A DNA stretch of 64,000 nt, from assembly GCF_029931775.1 (NCBI RefSeq), contig NC_079318.1, positions 60,552,659 to 60,616,658 on the forward strand. Reading direction: 5' to 3'. The stretch is from Euleptes europaea. Lineage: Eukaryota > Chordata > Lepidosauria > Squamata > Sphaerodactylidae. Of this stretch, positions 11,230-22,912 are shown one piece after another. Made by a program: the position numbers and the translations under genes. Under the pieces are notes generated by a model that was given only the letters and a program-made list of their open reading frames with translations, was not told the origin of the DNA and ran no database searches. The stretch's first letter is position 1, and every line of letters starts with the position of its first letter.

Positions 11230-12385
11230 GATCAATATGTTTAAGAATCCTGAAACACATGTAGACAACAAAGACCCAGTAAACATTATATCCTTGGACT
11301 TTCAAAAGAATTTTGACAGATACCTCACCAGACTCCGGAGTAAGCTCAGCAGTCATGGGTTAAGAGGGTCTTGTTATGGATTCGAAACTGGTTAAACAAC
11401 AAGAAGCAGAGAGTGGGAATAAAAGGACAGGTTTTGTAATGGGGGGAAGTAGGCAGTGGGATCCTACACAGAGCAGTGTTGGGGCTGGTGCTATATAAAT
11501 TGATCATAAATTATCTTGAACTGGGAGTGAGTCATGTAGTGACCAGGTTTGCAGATGATACAAAATCATTCAGGATGGTGAAAACCAAGGCCGACTGTGA
11601 AAAGTCCCAGGACCACCTCCACAAATTGGGTGACTGGGCAATAATATGGCAAGCTGATGCATACTGGAACAAAAAATCCCAGCTTTAAATATACGCTAAT
11701 GAGGTCAGAACTTGCGGAGACTGACAGGGAAAGAGACCTCGAGGTTGTACTGGATAACTCAAAGAAAGGGTCCACCCAGTGTGTTGCAGTGGTGAAAAAG
11801 TCAAACTCTATGCTGGGGGTTATAAGAAAAGGTACTGAAAACAAAATGGCCAATATTATAATGCCCCTGTATAGGTCCTCACTTGGAACACTGTGCGCAG
11901 TTCTGGTCACCATAGCTCAAAAACGTCATCATCGAACTGGAAAAAGAACAGAAAAAGGCAACCAAGATGACTGAGAGGTTGGATCCCCTTTCCTATGAGG
12001 AAGGCTGAAGAATCTAGGACTTTTCAGTTTAGAAAAAAGACAACTAAGGGGGGACATGCTAGTTTATAAAACTGTGCACAGGGTAGAAAGATTCTCCCTC
12101 TCCCAAAATACTAGACCTTGAGGGCATTCAGTTAATAAAGTTGCTTTATTCAATGAGAGATTAAAACATGGAATTCACTGCTATAGGATGTAGTGACGCC
12201 CACAGGCATATAAAGTTTAAAAGGGGATTACACAGATTTGTGATCTATCAGTGGATACTAGCCATGGTGACTAAGGGGAAGCACCACATTCAGATGCAGT
12301 AAACCTCTGAATACCAGTGCCAGGTGGCAACATCAGGGGAGGTCTTGGCCTCTGTGCCCTATTGTTGAACCTCCAGAGGAACTGG
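11230..12385 (+). mobile_element. CR1 LINE fragment (reverse transcriptase to 3' end)
   Basis: Broken frames spell CR1 RT: VNIISLDFQKNFDRY, GVSHVVTRFADDTK (the F-A-D-D catalytic box) and RDLEVVLDNSKKGSTQCVAV. A 3' segment follows, ending near the aggaactggttgaa boundary. It carries several frame breaks and is not functional. Confidence 0.85.
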
Positions 12386-12800
12386 TTGAACATAAGGACA
12401 TAAGAAAAGCCCTGCTGGATCAAACCAAGTCCCATCAAGTCCAGCATTCTGTTAACACAGTGGCCAACCAGGTACCTTTAGGAAGTCCACAAACAAGATG
12501 ACTACAGCAGCATCCTGCCTATGTTTCACAGCACCTAATATAACAGGCATACTCCTCTGATACTGGAGAGAATAGGTATGTATCATGACTAGTATTCATT
12601 TTGACCAGTAGCCATGGATAGCCCTAACCGCCACTCCCCACTTAAAGCCTTCCAAATTGGCAACTCCATATCCTGGGCAGGGAGTTCCACAATTTATTTA
12701 TGCATTGTGTTAAAGAAATACTTCCTTTTATCTGTGACAAAGAATACTGGACTGAATGGACCACTGATCTGATCCAGTAGGGCTCTTCTTATGTTTTTAA
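12386..12800 (-). mobile_element. CR1 3'-UTR-type repeat
   Basis: Contains aagccctgctggatcaaac-like text, ccacaaacaagatgactaca and agcagcatcctgcc. On the minus strand a short CR1-like C-terminus (SDKRKYFFNTMHK region) precedes it. It abuts the plus-strand CR1 head-on. Other copies lie at 19500 and 57430. Confidence 0.65.
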
Positions 12801-13139
12801 TCCTGAATTTGTTCCTAATCTTGTTCACTTGCAAGTGTGCTATTGATTTTAGAGGGGAATTGCTTCCAAGTAAACATGAGGACTCCACTGACAGCTAAAC
12901 CTATTTATGTAAGAATAGTTACATACCTCTATATTAACTGTGTGTCTCTATATGGTTTCTAGCACCTTTGAAACACTTGTGTTTTTTCATCTATACCCTT
13001 CTTTCATACCAATCCCATGCAAGCTAACTTTGAATTGTCCCACTAAATTTATTTGGTCTTAACTCTCAAATAAATCTGCATAGGCAGTGTTCCTAACTTC
13101 CCTACCATCATTTGTTTACATTGTGTTAAACCTGCCCTG

Positions 13140-13228
13140 TAAAATATACTGTGTGTGTTAAGTGCTGTCAAATTGCTTCCAACTTATCGTGACCCTATGA
13201 ATTAATGACCTCCAAAATGTCCTATCAA
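13140..13228 (-). mobile_element. Bov-B-type SINE tail
   Basis: Minus-strand counterpart of the tail at 7245: tgtgtgttaagtgctgtcaa and gtgaccctatgaatt. Confidence 0.55.
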
Positions 13229-13484
13229 ATGTACTACAAACTGAAAGTGTAAAGGTGCAGTGGCTGCTGGACCACATTAAGTAGCTAGCTCATGTGGGGC
13301 CAAATACTGGAATCGCTCCTTTGGAATCTGGCCATAGTATCGTACTGTACTGATTTCATGATGGACTTCAACAGATGAATAGATGCATTTACTATCTGAT
13401 GATAACTGGCTAGTGACTTCCAAACAGCTTGATTTCAACACTGTGGGGGACTGTACATTTTGGCAGGTTGACTCTGTCCTTTTC

Positions 13485-14036
13485 CTTTTTTTTTTTTTAA
13501 AGTTTTATTTTTAGAAAGTGCAAAAAACAGCAACACACGAACATCAGAAATTAAGGGAAAAAACACTGCATAGATACAAAGACCGAAATAAAAAAAACGA
13601 TCACAAAAATTACATAGACCAAAGAAAAAGACCATTCTTGAACTTCATTTGCAAATCCCAATGGGAGCAACAATACATTCCACTAATTCTCTGCTCATTA
13701 AGACCAAAATATTGGTTTACCTAATTAAATTACTTATATTACAGTCACAGGTTTTTCCGAAATAAAGTAACAAATTACCCCACACCTTATTAAATTCTCC
13801 CCCCACCTTATATCCTTGAATTACTCTGGTATTAAAATTAATTTTTTCCAAAATCATGAACATTTTTATTTTCTGTTGCCAGCTGACCAACGTAATATTT
13901 TCTGCCATTTTCCAATTCGTGGCGATTACCAATCTAGCTGCTATAATAAAAAAACTTACTAATGTTTTCTGTGTACAATTCCCGTTTTCGTTCAAAAATA
14001 CTCTGGTTTCTCTTCAGATCGTATAAATCTTTCGCC
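13485..14036 (-). mobile_element. L1 LINE 3' end, copy 1
   Basis: A minus-strand frame reads FFIIAARLVIATNWKMAENI, the helical end of L1 ORF2 (I-x-A-A-R-x-x-x-A-x-x-W-K). It ends at an A-rich tail, seen as the T-run at 13490-13498 on the plus strand. Confidence 0.65.
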
Positions 14037-14163
14037 TGTCCTTTTCCTTTCTTGCTTCTGTCAGCCAGCAATTGTGCAACGTTAAATTAAAAGGAACTGG
14101 CCAACAGTTTTAAGAAAGCAAATAGATGCACAGATGAACGTTTTTGTTCAGAAGCAAGGCTAA

Positions 14164-14727
14164 GAGGTTTTTTTTTTTTAAAGGAAAACATTTTTTTAGT
14201 TTCAGCATTCAAATATACATATAAAAACCAATTAAATAAAGTTACAAAGCACAACGTATTATCTTAATTCTACAAATTGTAACTGAATGATTAATCACTT
14301 TTAACCACTTGGACTGTAACTCATCAAACTTCTTATTTCTTTGAAAAGATGTACGTTTCATCATAACATAAACTTCTTTTATTTTATTGTACCACTTGCT
14401 GACTTTGGGCATCTTTTTTTACTTCCAGTACTGTGCAAATGTGAAACGTGCGGCTGTAATCATATTCAATACTATAGGTTGTAGTTTCTTTGAAATTTCT
14501 GGAACATAATTTAGTAACATGCATTCGGAAGTATTTTCTACCACTTTTTCCTAATCAGTATTCAACAAAACAGCTGCTTTCTTCCAATACAGGATCGCTC
14601 TTGAGCAGAAGCACCACATGTGGATAAAATCAGCTGATTCTGCACTGCAAAACCAACATAAACCAAAGGAAGAATTATAAATTTTAGCAATTAATTTTGG
14701 GGTTAAATACAACTGATGTATAATTTC
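14164..14727 (-). mobile_element. L1 LINE 3' end, copy 2
   Basis: A minus-strand frame has HQLYLTPKLIAKIY, then LCWFCSAESADFIHMWCFC, matching the C-rich C-terminal region of L1 ORF2 (Y-L-T-P...C-W-x-C...H-x-W). Closely follows another L1 end, which suggests repeated insertion at this A/T-rich spot. Confidence 0.7.
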
Positions 14728-15793
14728 TAGGGTTGCCAACTTCCAGGTACTGGCAAATAAATAACCAGCCTGCTGTAATGTTAGTTACAAACTTATAAAC
14801 ACAGCAGCATAAGACAACAAAACACATAAATCATACTATGCAAAGAGTATTATTGGACACAATAATGAATTGGATTTAACATGTTTCATTTGAGGCTTTA
14901 AAAGTAAGAATTGAGTGAATATCCCTTTAAGTGTCAGGGAGCAGTCTGCTGTGACAGCTGCTGTTGATTTGGATACGCTGTCTTTTAGCATTCAACTACA
15001 CAGAGTAATTTGAGAGCTTTGAGTTCCCTCTATTACAAGAGCAGACATATTAACTGCCTTGAAGTGAGTATTATTATAACGGTTTTTATAATATTTGAAT
15101 GCTTATAACATGACTAATCTGCTTATAGAACCACTAAAAAAATTTTTTAGGGTGGTTCTTGTGGAGTAAGCTACCTTCTCAATATTATATTGATAACAAT
15201 GAACAACTGATTGACAGAATGTATATGTATATTATAGCATATTTTCTGATGAAGACCTCGGGTCGAAACTGGGCGTTAATCCGGACCCCTGTTATACACC
15301 TTGGACTGTGAAATTTGTATGACCCCAACTTCATATCAGTGCAATCAACAGGATACAACTCCGTGATGAACTTCAACAACAAGGCACTCAGATGTGGCAA
15401 CCTTGAAAGGATTACTTATGGACAATGACTCCAAAGACATTGGTTCTAAAAAAGAACGTTTAACTTTTGTATATAGTTCTATTTGTTTAGCTAACAGCAC
15501 TGTATATATTTATTCACTGTATTTGACTACTGCACATAGAATATAGCACTCTTTGCATAGTATGATTTATGTGTTTTGTTGTCTTATGCTGCTGTGTTTA
15601 TAAGTTTGTAACTTCCAGGTACTAGCTGGAGATCTCCTGCTATTACAACTGATCTCCAGCTGATACAGATCCATTCACCTGGAGAAAATGGCTGCTTTGG
15701 CAATTGAAGTCCCTCCCCTCCCCAAACCCTGCCCTCCTCAGGCTCCACCCCAAAAAGTTCCCACTGGTGGCAAAGAGGGACCTGGCAACCCTA
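14728..15793. mobile_element. hAT-type MITE split by a nested insertion
   Basis: The outer MITE starts tagggttgccaac (14728) and ends ggcaacccta (15793), with a perfect 8-bp target duplication ATAATTTC at 14720-14727 and 15794-15801. An 858-bp element sits inside it (see 14752-15609). Confidence 0.9.
14752..15609 (+). mobile_element. Penelope-like element with inverted arms and a hammerhead-like core
   Basis: Inserted in the MITE with a 14-bp target duplication AACTTCCAGGTACT (14738-14751 and 15610-15623). Arms of about 65 bp starting near 14784 (gttacaaacttataaacaca) and ending at 15609 are inverted copies. The interior carries CTGATGA...GAAAC at 15246-15269 around a GACC/GGTC stem. No reverse transcriptase frame is left. 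The class rests on the ribozyme-like core and the arm design. Confidence 0.6.
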
Positions 15794-16181
15794 ATAATTT
15801 CCCATTAAGTTCTTTCTAATTTCAGGAATATGGTAAACATTGATCCTAGCAATAATGCAAACTCTCAGGCCATTTATGCTTTGAAGGATTTGCCGCTCTG
15901 CAGGCGCACAGTTTTGTGATCTGAAGAAGTCCAGGAATAGCAGAAGTTAAAGCAATGAAGAAACCCAGCGAAAATGTGAACTGTCTGTGAACTGTCAGAG
16001 TCCCTCTCCCCTATATTGACTGCCAAGGGACGCTGACGGCCATCAGGTCACGAGCTGAGGTGGCAGTCGCCCAGCACCCCTTGTCAGCTCCTGGACAAGA
16101 GAGAACGCTTATGAGGTAGTGGTGATGGTGGTGGGGAACAGACAGTGGCAGCGGCCATGGGGTGGGAAGTCTCTGGCGGCA

Positions 16182-16331
16182 AGCCACAGCGGGTTTTTGT
16201 TGTTTTACATTGCTGCTTTAACGATATAATGATTAATTTATTGATATGTTAGCATTTTATTGCTAAAATACTATTAAATTAAGAGTTATATCATTAAAAC
16301 AGCAATGTAAAACAAAGACGATGTGGCTGGC
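16182..16331. repeat. Long inverted repeat (hairpin)
   Basis: Arms 16201-16230 (tgttttacattgctgcttta...) and 16285-16314 (...acagcaatgtaaaaca) match at about 26 of 30 bases. Outer arms gccacagcg and cgatgtggc add to the stem, and an inner palindrome tagcattttattgctaaaata fills the loop. Possibly a palindromic MITE remnant; no flanking duplication seen. Confidence 0.6.
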
Positions 16332-17099
16332 AAGTACCCTCTCCCCTTAGGATTGGGCTGCCCGAAAAAGACTTCCATCTGCTTCACACATTATAAAGCA
16401 CGCTGTGGGTACAAGAGGCATAACTTGCTATTTCTGTAACATACAAAAGCAGTTAATAATCCTTAATCTAAAATTAAATGCAATTTTCCATGTAGTGGAG
16501 AGTTTGTGCATGAGTGCGCATACTTACCCACACACACACACACACGAAATACATGCAGATTTTACTACAGTATCTACAGTGGGTTAATTCCAACCTGTGA
16601 GCGGAGCTCGGCTCTCAAATGGAACTTCCCCACCTTCCTGTTCCTGGTACAGCTCCCCAGGTATTAAGGGACCCACAGAAGCAGTGATGGGTATATGTGG
16701 GGGACTGTCTACAGAATTACTGAAAATTACCCCTCTTTTTTTCCACCAGTGAAAGTGCCCTTCCATTGGCAGAATATAAAGTTTGTATCTAACTTAGCGA
16801 CTTCAGAGTCTCTTTTCTGTAAATTTATAAACCACCAACATCTGCACTATTGGGAGTGGGTTAACATTTTACTTGATACTTGTCAGCATTACAGTATTCT
16901 GTAATGCATATGTCTACATATGTTGCCTTCTCATTAGTCACACTCTTTTACAAATAGTTTACTACTACACTATGTCAAATCAGTATTTTTAACATCCAGC
17001 TCCAGTACAGATCATAAGAACCCTACCCACCTATCCCATCCTTTACCGACTTCGTATTCCCCAATTGTTCCCTTGCCCTGACCCCTTGTTTGTTCCTTT

Positions 17100-17320
17100 C
17101 CCCTTCCCCTTCTTTAAAGCCTCTTTGATTGATTTCCCGTTACTGTACAAGGTTTTAAGGGCGCTATTTGGTATTTTAACAGAAATAAGGGTTTTAAGCA
17201 TAATTTATATATGTAGCATACAATTTTAAAAATGTTGAAATCTTGTTAGCCACCCTGAGCCTAACCTCAGTCAGGAAAGGGTGGGATAGAAATCCCTAGA
17301 TGGATGGATAGATAAAAGAA
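17100..17320 (+). mobile_element. LINE 3' tail (L2-like)
   Basis: Reads ttagccaccctgagcctaac and ggaaagggtgggatagaaat, ending in short tandem gatagata text. The same ending closes the L2-like LINE near 22850-22910. Confidence 0.5.
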
Positions 17321-17904
17321 CGGATAAAAGAACTTCTCTGTACAAAAGACTTGTTAAACTACTTTCTGTTTCCTGTCTTTTACTGACCTGAGGTCAGGGG
17401 AAGAATGATCTGGATTCTTATCTTTTGACAACTTTCTTAAAATCATTATTACTACTACTTTTGTTAAAATTAGGCTCAGTTTGCCTAGACTCATAGGCTT
17501 GCCATTTTTTCAGGGCTATCTCTGGAGCATTCAATGTGTAATTTGAACTGCTCAGCTTCCCTCAGTTCTTGGTAGCAAACTGTCCATCCTTTGTGCACCA
17601 CAGCCCTCTTATAGTGAAGGCTCTGACTTCACACCATAAAGGGAAGGTAGGAGGGAAGGTATGTATGGATATTGTCTGGAAGAAGCCTGACCTAAGTTTG
17701 CCTCTAAAAATGAACTTCCAAAGATAATGGATTAATCCTAGTTTACCATCTGACATCCAATCATAATTTTTAAAAATTTAGTTTTTTTAAGCAACCAGTC
17801 TAGGGAAGCTAGATTGCTTTTTTCTAGTGCATTTATTTCCCAAAGGTCCAATGGCAAGATTTTTTGACAATTCTCATCCCATGAAAGGCAGCTCCGGTTA
17901 TCTC

Positions 17905-18060
17905 TTTAAGCCAGTGTGGAAAGTTGAAGTTGCACTGGGGAGACCTGGGTTAAAATTCTCAGACTGCTATGAATTACATTGGGTGACCTTGGGCTGGTCA
18001 CTATCTCTCAGCCTAAACCACCTCACAGTGATGTTGTTAGGATGAAGTTTGCTGTGAAGG
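17905..18060 (+). mobile_element. SINE fragment (tRNA-derived type)
   Basis: Contains gacctgggttaaaattctca (worn B-box region), gggtgaccttgggctggtca and ctcagcctaaaccacctcac, shared with other tRNA-derived SINEs of this window. Confidence 0.5.
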
Positions 18061-18061
18061 A

Positions 18062-18290
18062 TAGACTTATAGTCTTGTGTTCCTTGGAGCGAAGGTGGTA
18101 CGGTATAGCCCAATCTTGTCAGATCGCAGACGTTTAGCCGGGTCGGTTGGATGGGGGATTACTAAGGAAGGCTCTGCAGAGGAAGGCAATTGCTTCCAAC
18201 TTGCCTTAAAATCCCATTGCTGGGGTCACTACAATTCTGTTGTGACTGATGACACATACCTATGTGTTCCTTAGGGGATATAAATAAATC
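18062..18290 (+). mobile_element. 5S-rRNA-derived SINE
   Basis: The body resembles 5S rRNA: agcccaatcttgtcagatcg, then gggtcggttggatgggggat, followed by a tail with gggtcactacaattctgttg. Related copies: 24355 and 48845 (minus strand). Confidence 0.65.
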
Positions 18291-19379
18291 AATAAATGTA
18301 GGCAAGATGGCTTGCAGTGACATGAAGGGAAACAAACTGAGATAACTAGGAGGGGGTATCATACAGGAAATAAGGCTTCCCCCAGGACCCCAGACAGATA
18401 ATGGCACATTTCCCCAAAATAAGCTGAATTCTTATGGGGAGAGTGGACTATGGAGATGGAAGTCTGTTTTTAGCTGCAGTGTTACAGAAGATAAGGAGTG
18501 GCCTTAGGGGCTGGCAGGAAACACACAGGTGGAAGCAGAAGCATAGCCTTCCAAGATGAGAAGGCAAGAGTCCTCCAGCGGCAGTTAAATGTCTCTCTCA
18601 AGACTAGGTGATGAGGTGTCAGAGGAGACTAAGGGGAATATGGGGAGATGGAGTGGAGTTACAAGGAAAGCAGGTATCAGGCAGACATTAGTAGAGTTGC
18701 CACCCGCCCCCAGCAGCACAATAGGCAGAAATTCAACACATGAAGCTTCCATCATTTTATTTTAAAAGATTTATAGCCCTCTCATAGGCCCAGGGCAGCT
18801 AACATTACAACATTTTCAAAAAGTATCTACAGTGCCAGAAAAGAATACCAAAGGATTAAAATTCACTCCACAATAAAAGCAACCAAAAACCTTTACCCCC
18901 ACACTGCTTCTGCAATTTACAGTTTTGTCATCCAGCAGGCATAACTAAAAGAACATCAGAGTCTCAAAACCTTGTTCAATTTTGTACTTATCATAATTAA
19001 TATAGGCCCTCTAGAATCGCCAAATTTTGCTAAAGGAACTGCAGTGATCGGGAAAGCAGCACTGTTGAATTTCTTCCTGCCTGGCTAAGAAAAAAATGAG
19101 GCAATCACAGGTAGAAATGAGAGGTGGAAGATTCTCATTGACAGGCACTAGGAAGCAGGCAAGATACAGAACCTCAGTGGAATTTCAGTGGCCACCCAGA
19201 AGGCCAGTAATTTGGCCCTTTCGGGACAGGACCTAACAGAACAATGCTGTAAACAGCCAGGCACCCTTGTTTCAACGTACTGTTTGGGCAGCAATAAATT
19301 CCACAGGCGAAGCCATGCTAGTTTGCTGCAGCCAAAGCAATGGAGTCTTATGGCACCATCAAGAATAACAAATTAATCT

Positions 19380-20325
19380 GACAAACTTATTTATTTATAT
19401 TCTGCTCTTCTTCCCAATGTGCTTTTCTTCTCAAAGTGGCTTACAAAAGCATTCTCTCCTCCTCCATTTTATCCTTCTGTCAACAATCTTGAGGTAGAAC
19501 ATAAGAAAGGCCCTGCTGGATCAGACCGAGGTCCATCAAGTCCAGCAATCTGCTGACACACAGTACCTCTAGGAAGCCACAAACAAGACGACTGCAGCAG
19601 CAGCATCCTGCCTGTGGTCCACAGCACCTACTATAGTAGGCATGCTCATTCTCTTAGATGAGTTAGAAAAGAGCAAGAGTCCAGTAGCACCTTAAAGACT
19701 AACAAAAATATTTTCTGGCAGGGTATGAGCTTTCGTGAGCCACGAAATACCTGAAGAAGTGAGCTGTGGCTCACGAAAGCTCATACCCTGCCAGAAAATA
19801 TTCTTCACAGTGGGTAGCCGTGTTAGTCTGTTTGCAGTAGTCAAAAAGGGCAAGAGTCCAGTAGCACCTTAAAGACTAACAAAAATATTTTCTGGTAGGG
19901 TATGAGCTTTCGTGAGCCACAGCTCACTTCTTCAGAAGAATGCTATTCACATTTACATACTGTTCCTCTACTTAAAGACCAAGGGATTCACATTCTAGCT
20001 GTATCTGAAGAAGTGAGCTGTGGCTCACGAAAGCTCATACCCTACTAGAAAATATTTTTGTTAATCTTTAAGGTGCTACTGGAATCTTGCCCTTTTTGAC
20101 TTCTTCAGAAGAAAATATTCTTGTTAGTCTTTAAGGTGCTACTGGACTCGTGCTCTTTCCTACTACTGCAGACAGACTAACACGGCGACCCACTGTGAAT
20201 TATCTTAGATGAGGCTAAAAGAATGACTGCCCCAAAATCACGCAGCTCACTTCCATAGCAGAGAGGAATTTGAACCAGGGTCTTCCAGGTCCCAATCCGA
20301 CCCCTGTACCACGCAGGCCTTGTGA
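19380..20325 (-). mobile_element. SINE split by a CR1 piece and a Penelope-like composite
   Basis: The SINE pieces 19380-19497 and about 20203-20325 (ggaatttgaaccagggtctt is its B-box region) belong together on the minus strand. Between them are a CR1 3' piece (19500-19660) and the Penelope-like composite. The order of insertion can be read from the nesting. Confidence 0.55.
19663..20202. mobile_element. Penelope-like composite with repeated hammerhead-like motifs
   Basis: A 540-bp insertion flanked by an 11-bp duplication TCTTAGATGAG (19652-19662 and 20203-20213). It is made of alternating inverted segments sharing agtagcaccttaaagactaa or its complement and tgagctttcgtgagccac. Three copies hold CTGAAGAAGTGAGCTGTG followed by GCTCACGAAAGCTCATACC: at 19751 and 20005 on plus, and at 19935 reading minus. 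No protein-coding part remains. Confidence 0.75.
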
Positions 20326-20930
20326 CGCGGATAAAGTAGGAAAGGCGAGGGCACAGGAAACCAGTTGTTCTCAAAAGGCTCCTTGTCGTTTCTGCAGCGC
20401 TACTAACGTGAGCGAGCACAAGTCTAACCCCGGTCGCCATTCTGTGCGATTCGTTCATCGGCGCTGTGGGATTATAGTCTCAGGCAGGCCGCCGGGAGCC
20501 TCACGGAGTTCCTCCGGGCGACCGACCAGCAGGGGCCCACGCCCCCAGGGTCTCGTCTCCCCAGCGGGGAGAGAGAGGGACTGAGGAGAGGCGAACGGCT
20601 ACCCGGGCGGGAAAGCTGGCCTCAGCCAGCGCCGAAGCCCCGCCTCGACCCCAACCGCCAATCCCTCAACCTAGCGGCTCGGGGGGGAGGGGGAAGAGAA
20701 GCGCGCGCAGCTTCGGCTCCGCTATTAAAGAGAGGAGGGGTCGTCGTCCCCCTCCTCTATTGGCAGTGGGTAGAGGGGTGAGGGGGAAGTATTACCTGGC
20801 TCGCCTCGCGCGACCCGGAATGGTTCCAGCCCGTGAGGGGCGGGGGGAAGGAGCCGAGAAGCAAACCCGAGTCACGCGCGCGGGGGGGCGGAGCCTGTCT
20901 CGATGACGTCGTCCGCCTGGAGCTGGTGAA
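20310..20930. promoter_or_regulatory. CpG island promoter of the SOUL-family gene, with untranslated exon 1
   Basis: About 600 bp of GC-rich, CpG-dense DNA in otherwise AT-rich sequence. On the minus strand it contains a good donor, GAGCCAG|GTAATA (exon end at 20796), about 10.3 kb upstream of the coding exon whose 16-nt leader needs a 5' partner. Exon 1 would run from about 20.9 kb to 20796 and has no ATG. A CRE-like TGACGTC lies at about 20904-20910. The island probably drives the SOUL gene; the exact start site cannot be read from sequence. Confidence 0.65.
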
Positions 20931-21162
20931 CTTCCTGCAAAAAAATTTTTTTTAAAGAGGGAAGCTCCATTTCGTATTGAATTTTCATTAATTTTTTTGT
21001 TGTTGAAGGAGCTCAAGGAAGGGTATCTGGTTCTGCCCCGTTAGTTTGTCCTTAGAACTCCGTGAAGGGAGTTGGGCCGAGGGGGAGTGTTTGAAGTCAC
21101 TAGGTAGAATTGTCCATATATGCGGAGTAAATTAAAAGCACTGAGATACATTAAAAAAAATC

Positions 21163-21166
21163 TCTC

Positions 21167-21199
<33 letters not shown>

Positions 21200-21216
21200 G
21201 TATATATATATATATT
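21163..21216. repeat. (TC)n-(TA)n microsatellite
   Basis: A run of tctctc with one cgctc interruption passes directly into tatatatatatata. Confidence 0.9.
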
Positions 21217-21739
21217 CCGGGTTAGATGCTTTCAAATATGCACTGTCTCTTTCCAGAAGAGAGGCTAGATAAGCTAGATGATGTAGGGGAGAGGTCCGCT
21301 TCTCTTGTCAAAGTTTCTGTGCTTTTCAAGTGGCTTACAAGCTAGTAGACATTCAATGTGTGACTTGGAAAAGCTTTGCCACTTGAATTTTTATTTGCTG
21401 GCTACGTTTTAAAGTCCCTGAAATATAACTTAAGGGCTCTTTGTTGTAGTCATGTTTGAAAACATTGTGGGGGTAAATGAAGAAAACTAGGTTACATAAT
21501 TAACAAAAAACGGGGCTTTCGGCTATAAACTGGCGGTTTGACAGGTAATTCCACTGGTACAGCCCTTTCTTCCCTCAATTGGAATGGCTGCTGCTGCTGA
21601 ATTTCTGCATATCCTGAAGCCTTTTGAAAGCTCAAGGGTTGAGCAAAAGTCTGGGTTGACTTCTGGGGCTTCCCTTCCCCTTTCATCCTGTCCACTTATT
21701 TAACATCTATATACACCCCCTGCCAAGCTGGTCTAGAGT

Positions 21740-22912
21740 TTGGGGAGGGGTGGTCATCAGTATGCAGATGACACCCAGCTGTATCTGTTGATGGGAGGGT
21801 GGCCAGAGGCCGCCCCAGATGTATTAACCAGATGTTCGGAAGCTGTGGTGAAATAGTTAAAACAGTCGACTGAAATGGAATCCATCGAAGACGGAGGTTC
21901 GGTGGCTGAGCCAGGGAGACCTGGGGTTGGGCTATCAGCTCCCAACTCTTGATGGTGTGCAGTTAACACCAGCAACAACTGTTAGTCTGGAGGTGAGTCT
22001 GGATGCCTCCCTTTCAATAGAGGCACAGGTCACAAATGCAGCCAGAGTGGCATTTTTTCCATGTTTGCCAGGTTAGGCAACTGGTGCCCTTCCTAGCTCG
22101 CCCTGACCTAGCCACAGTGATCCATGCATCCGTCACCTCCAGATTAGACTACTGTAATTCTCTCTATGCAGGGCTACCCTTGAGGCGGCTCCGGAAGCTT
22201 CAGCTGGCCCAGAATGTGGCAGCATGGGGATCCCATGGAGAGTGCATATACAACCGGCGCTGCATCAGCTGCACTGGCTCCAGATCAGGTTCAAGGTTCT
22301 GGTCTTGACCTTTAACGCCCTAACTGTCTGGGACCATTGTACCTGCAGGACCGTATCTCCTGGTTAAACCCCCCAAAGAGCTTTACGATCGGCTGGAGAC
22401 AACTTACTGGTGGTCCCTGGCACAAAAAGCATCCAGCTGTCCTCAATCATAGCCCTTCTCAGCCCTGGCCCTGGCCTGGTGGAACTCTCGCAAGTGAGAC
22501 CCGGGCCCTGAGGGACTTGATGCAGTTCCGCAGGGCCTGTAAGACCAAGATGTTCCACCAGGCCTATGGTTGAGGACAGTAATGGTTTTCCATCTTAGCT
22601 GGCCTCCCCCCTCCCCCCTTCTTCCTGTCCCTTCCCTTGCACATATTTATATTTTACTTATTTTATTCCCATTCTTTCCCTTATTGTGGGTATCCTGTTG
22701 TTGTCCCTTCCCTTGTTCTTTCCCCTCAGATTGGTTCCTATATTGTTTTAAAGGTGCCTCTGGAATTTTAAACAGATTTGATGAGTTTTAAATTGAAATT
22801 GAAGTGTTTGTAAAGCGCTGTTGAAATTGATGTAGGTCACTTTGAGCCTGCCTGGGTCGGGAAAGGGTGGCATGGAAATCGAAGGAATGAATGAATAAAT
22901 AAAAACCTTTAA
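21740..22912 (+). mobile_element. L2-like LINE fragment, reverse transcriptase C-terminal half
   Basis: Starts near the Y-A-D-D-T-Q-L box (cagatgacacccagctgtat) and later reads VIHASVTSRLDYCNSLYAGL and LRKLQLAQNVAA, standard for the L2/CR1 group. A 3' tail ends gaatgaatgaataaataaa. Frames are broken. It fills most of the gap between the SOUL promoter and the KLC4 3' end. Confidence 0.8.
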
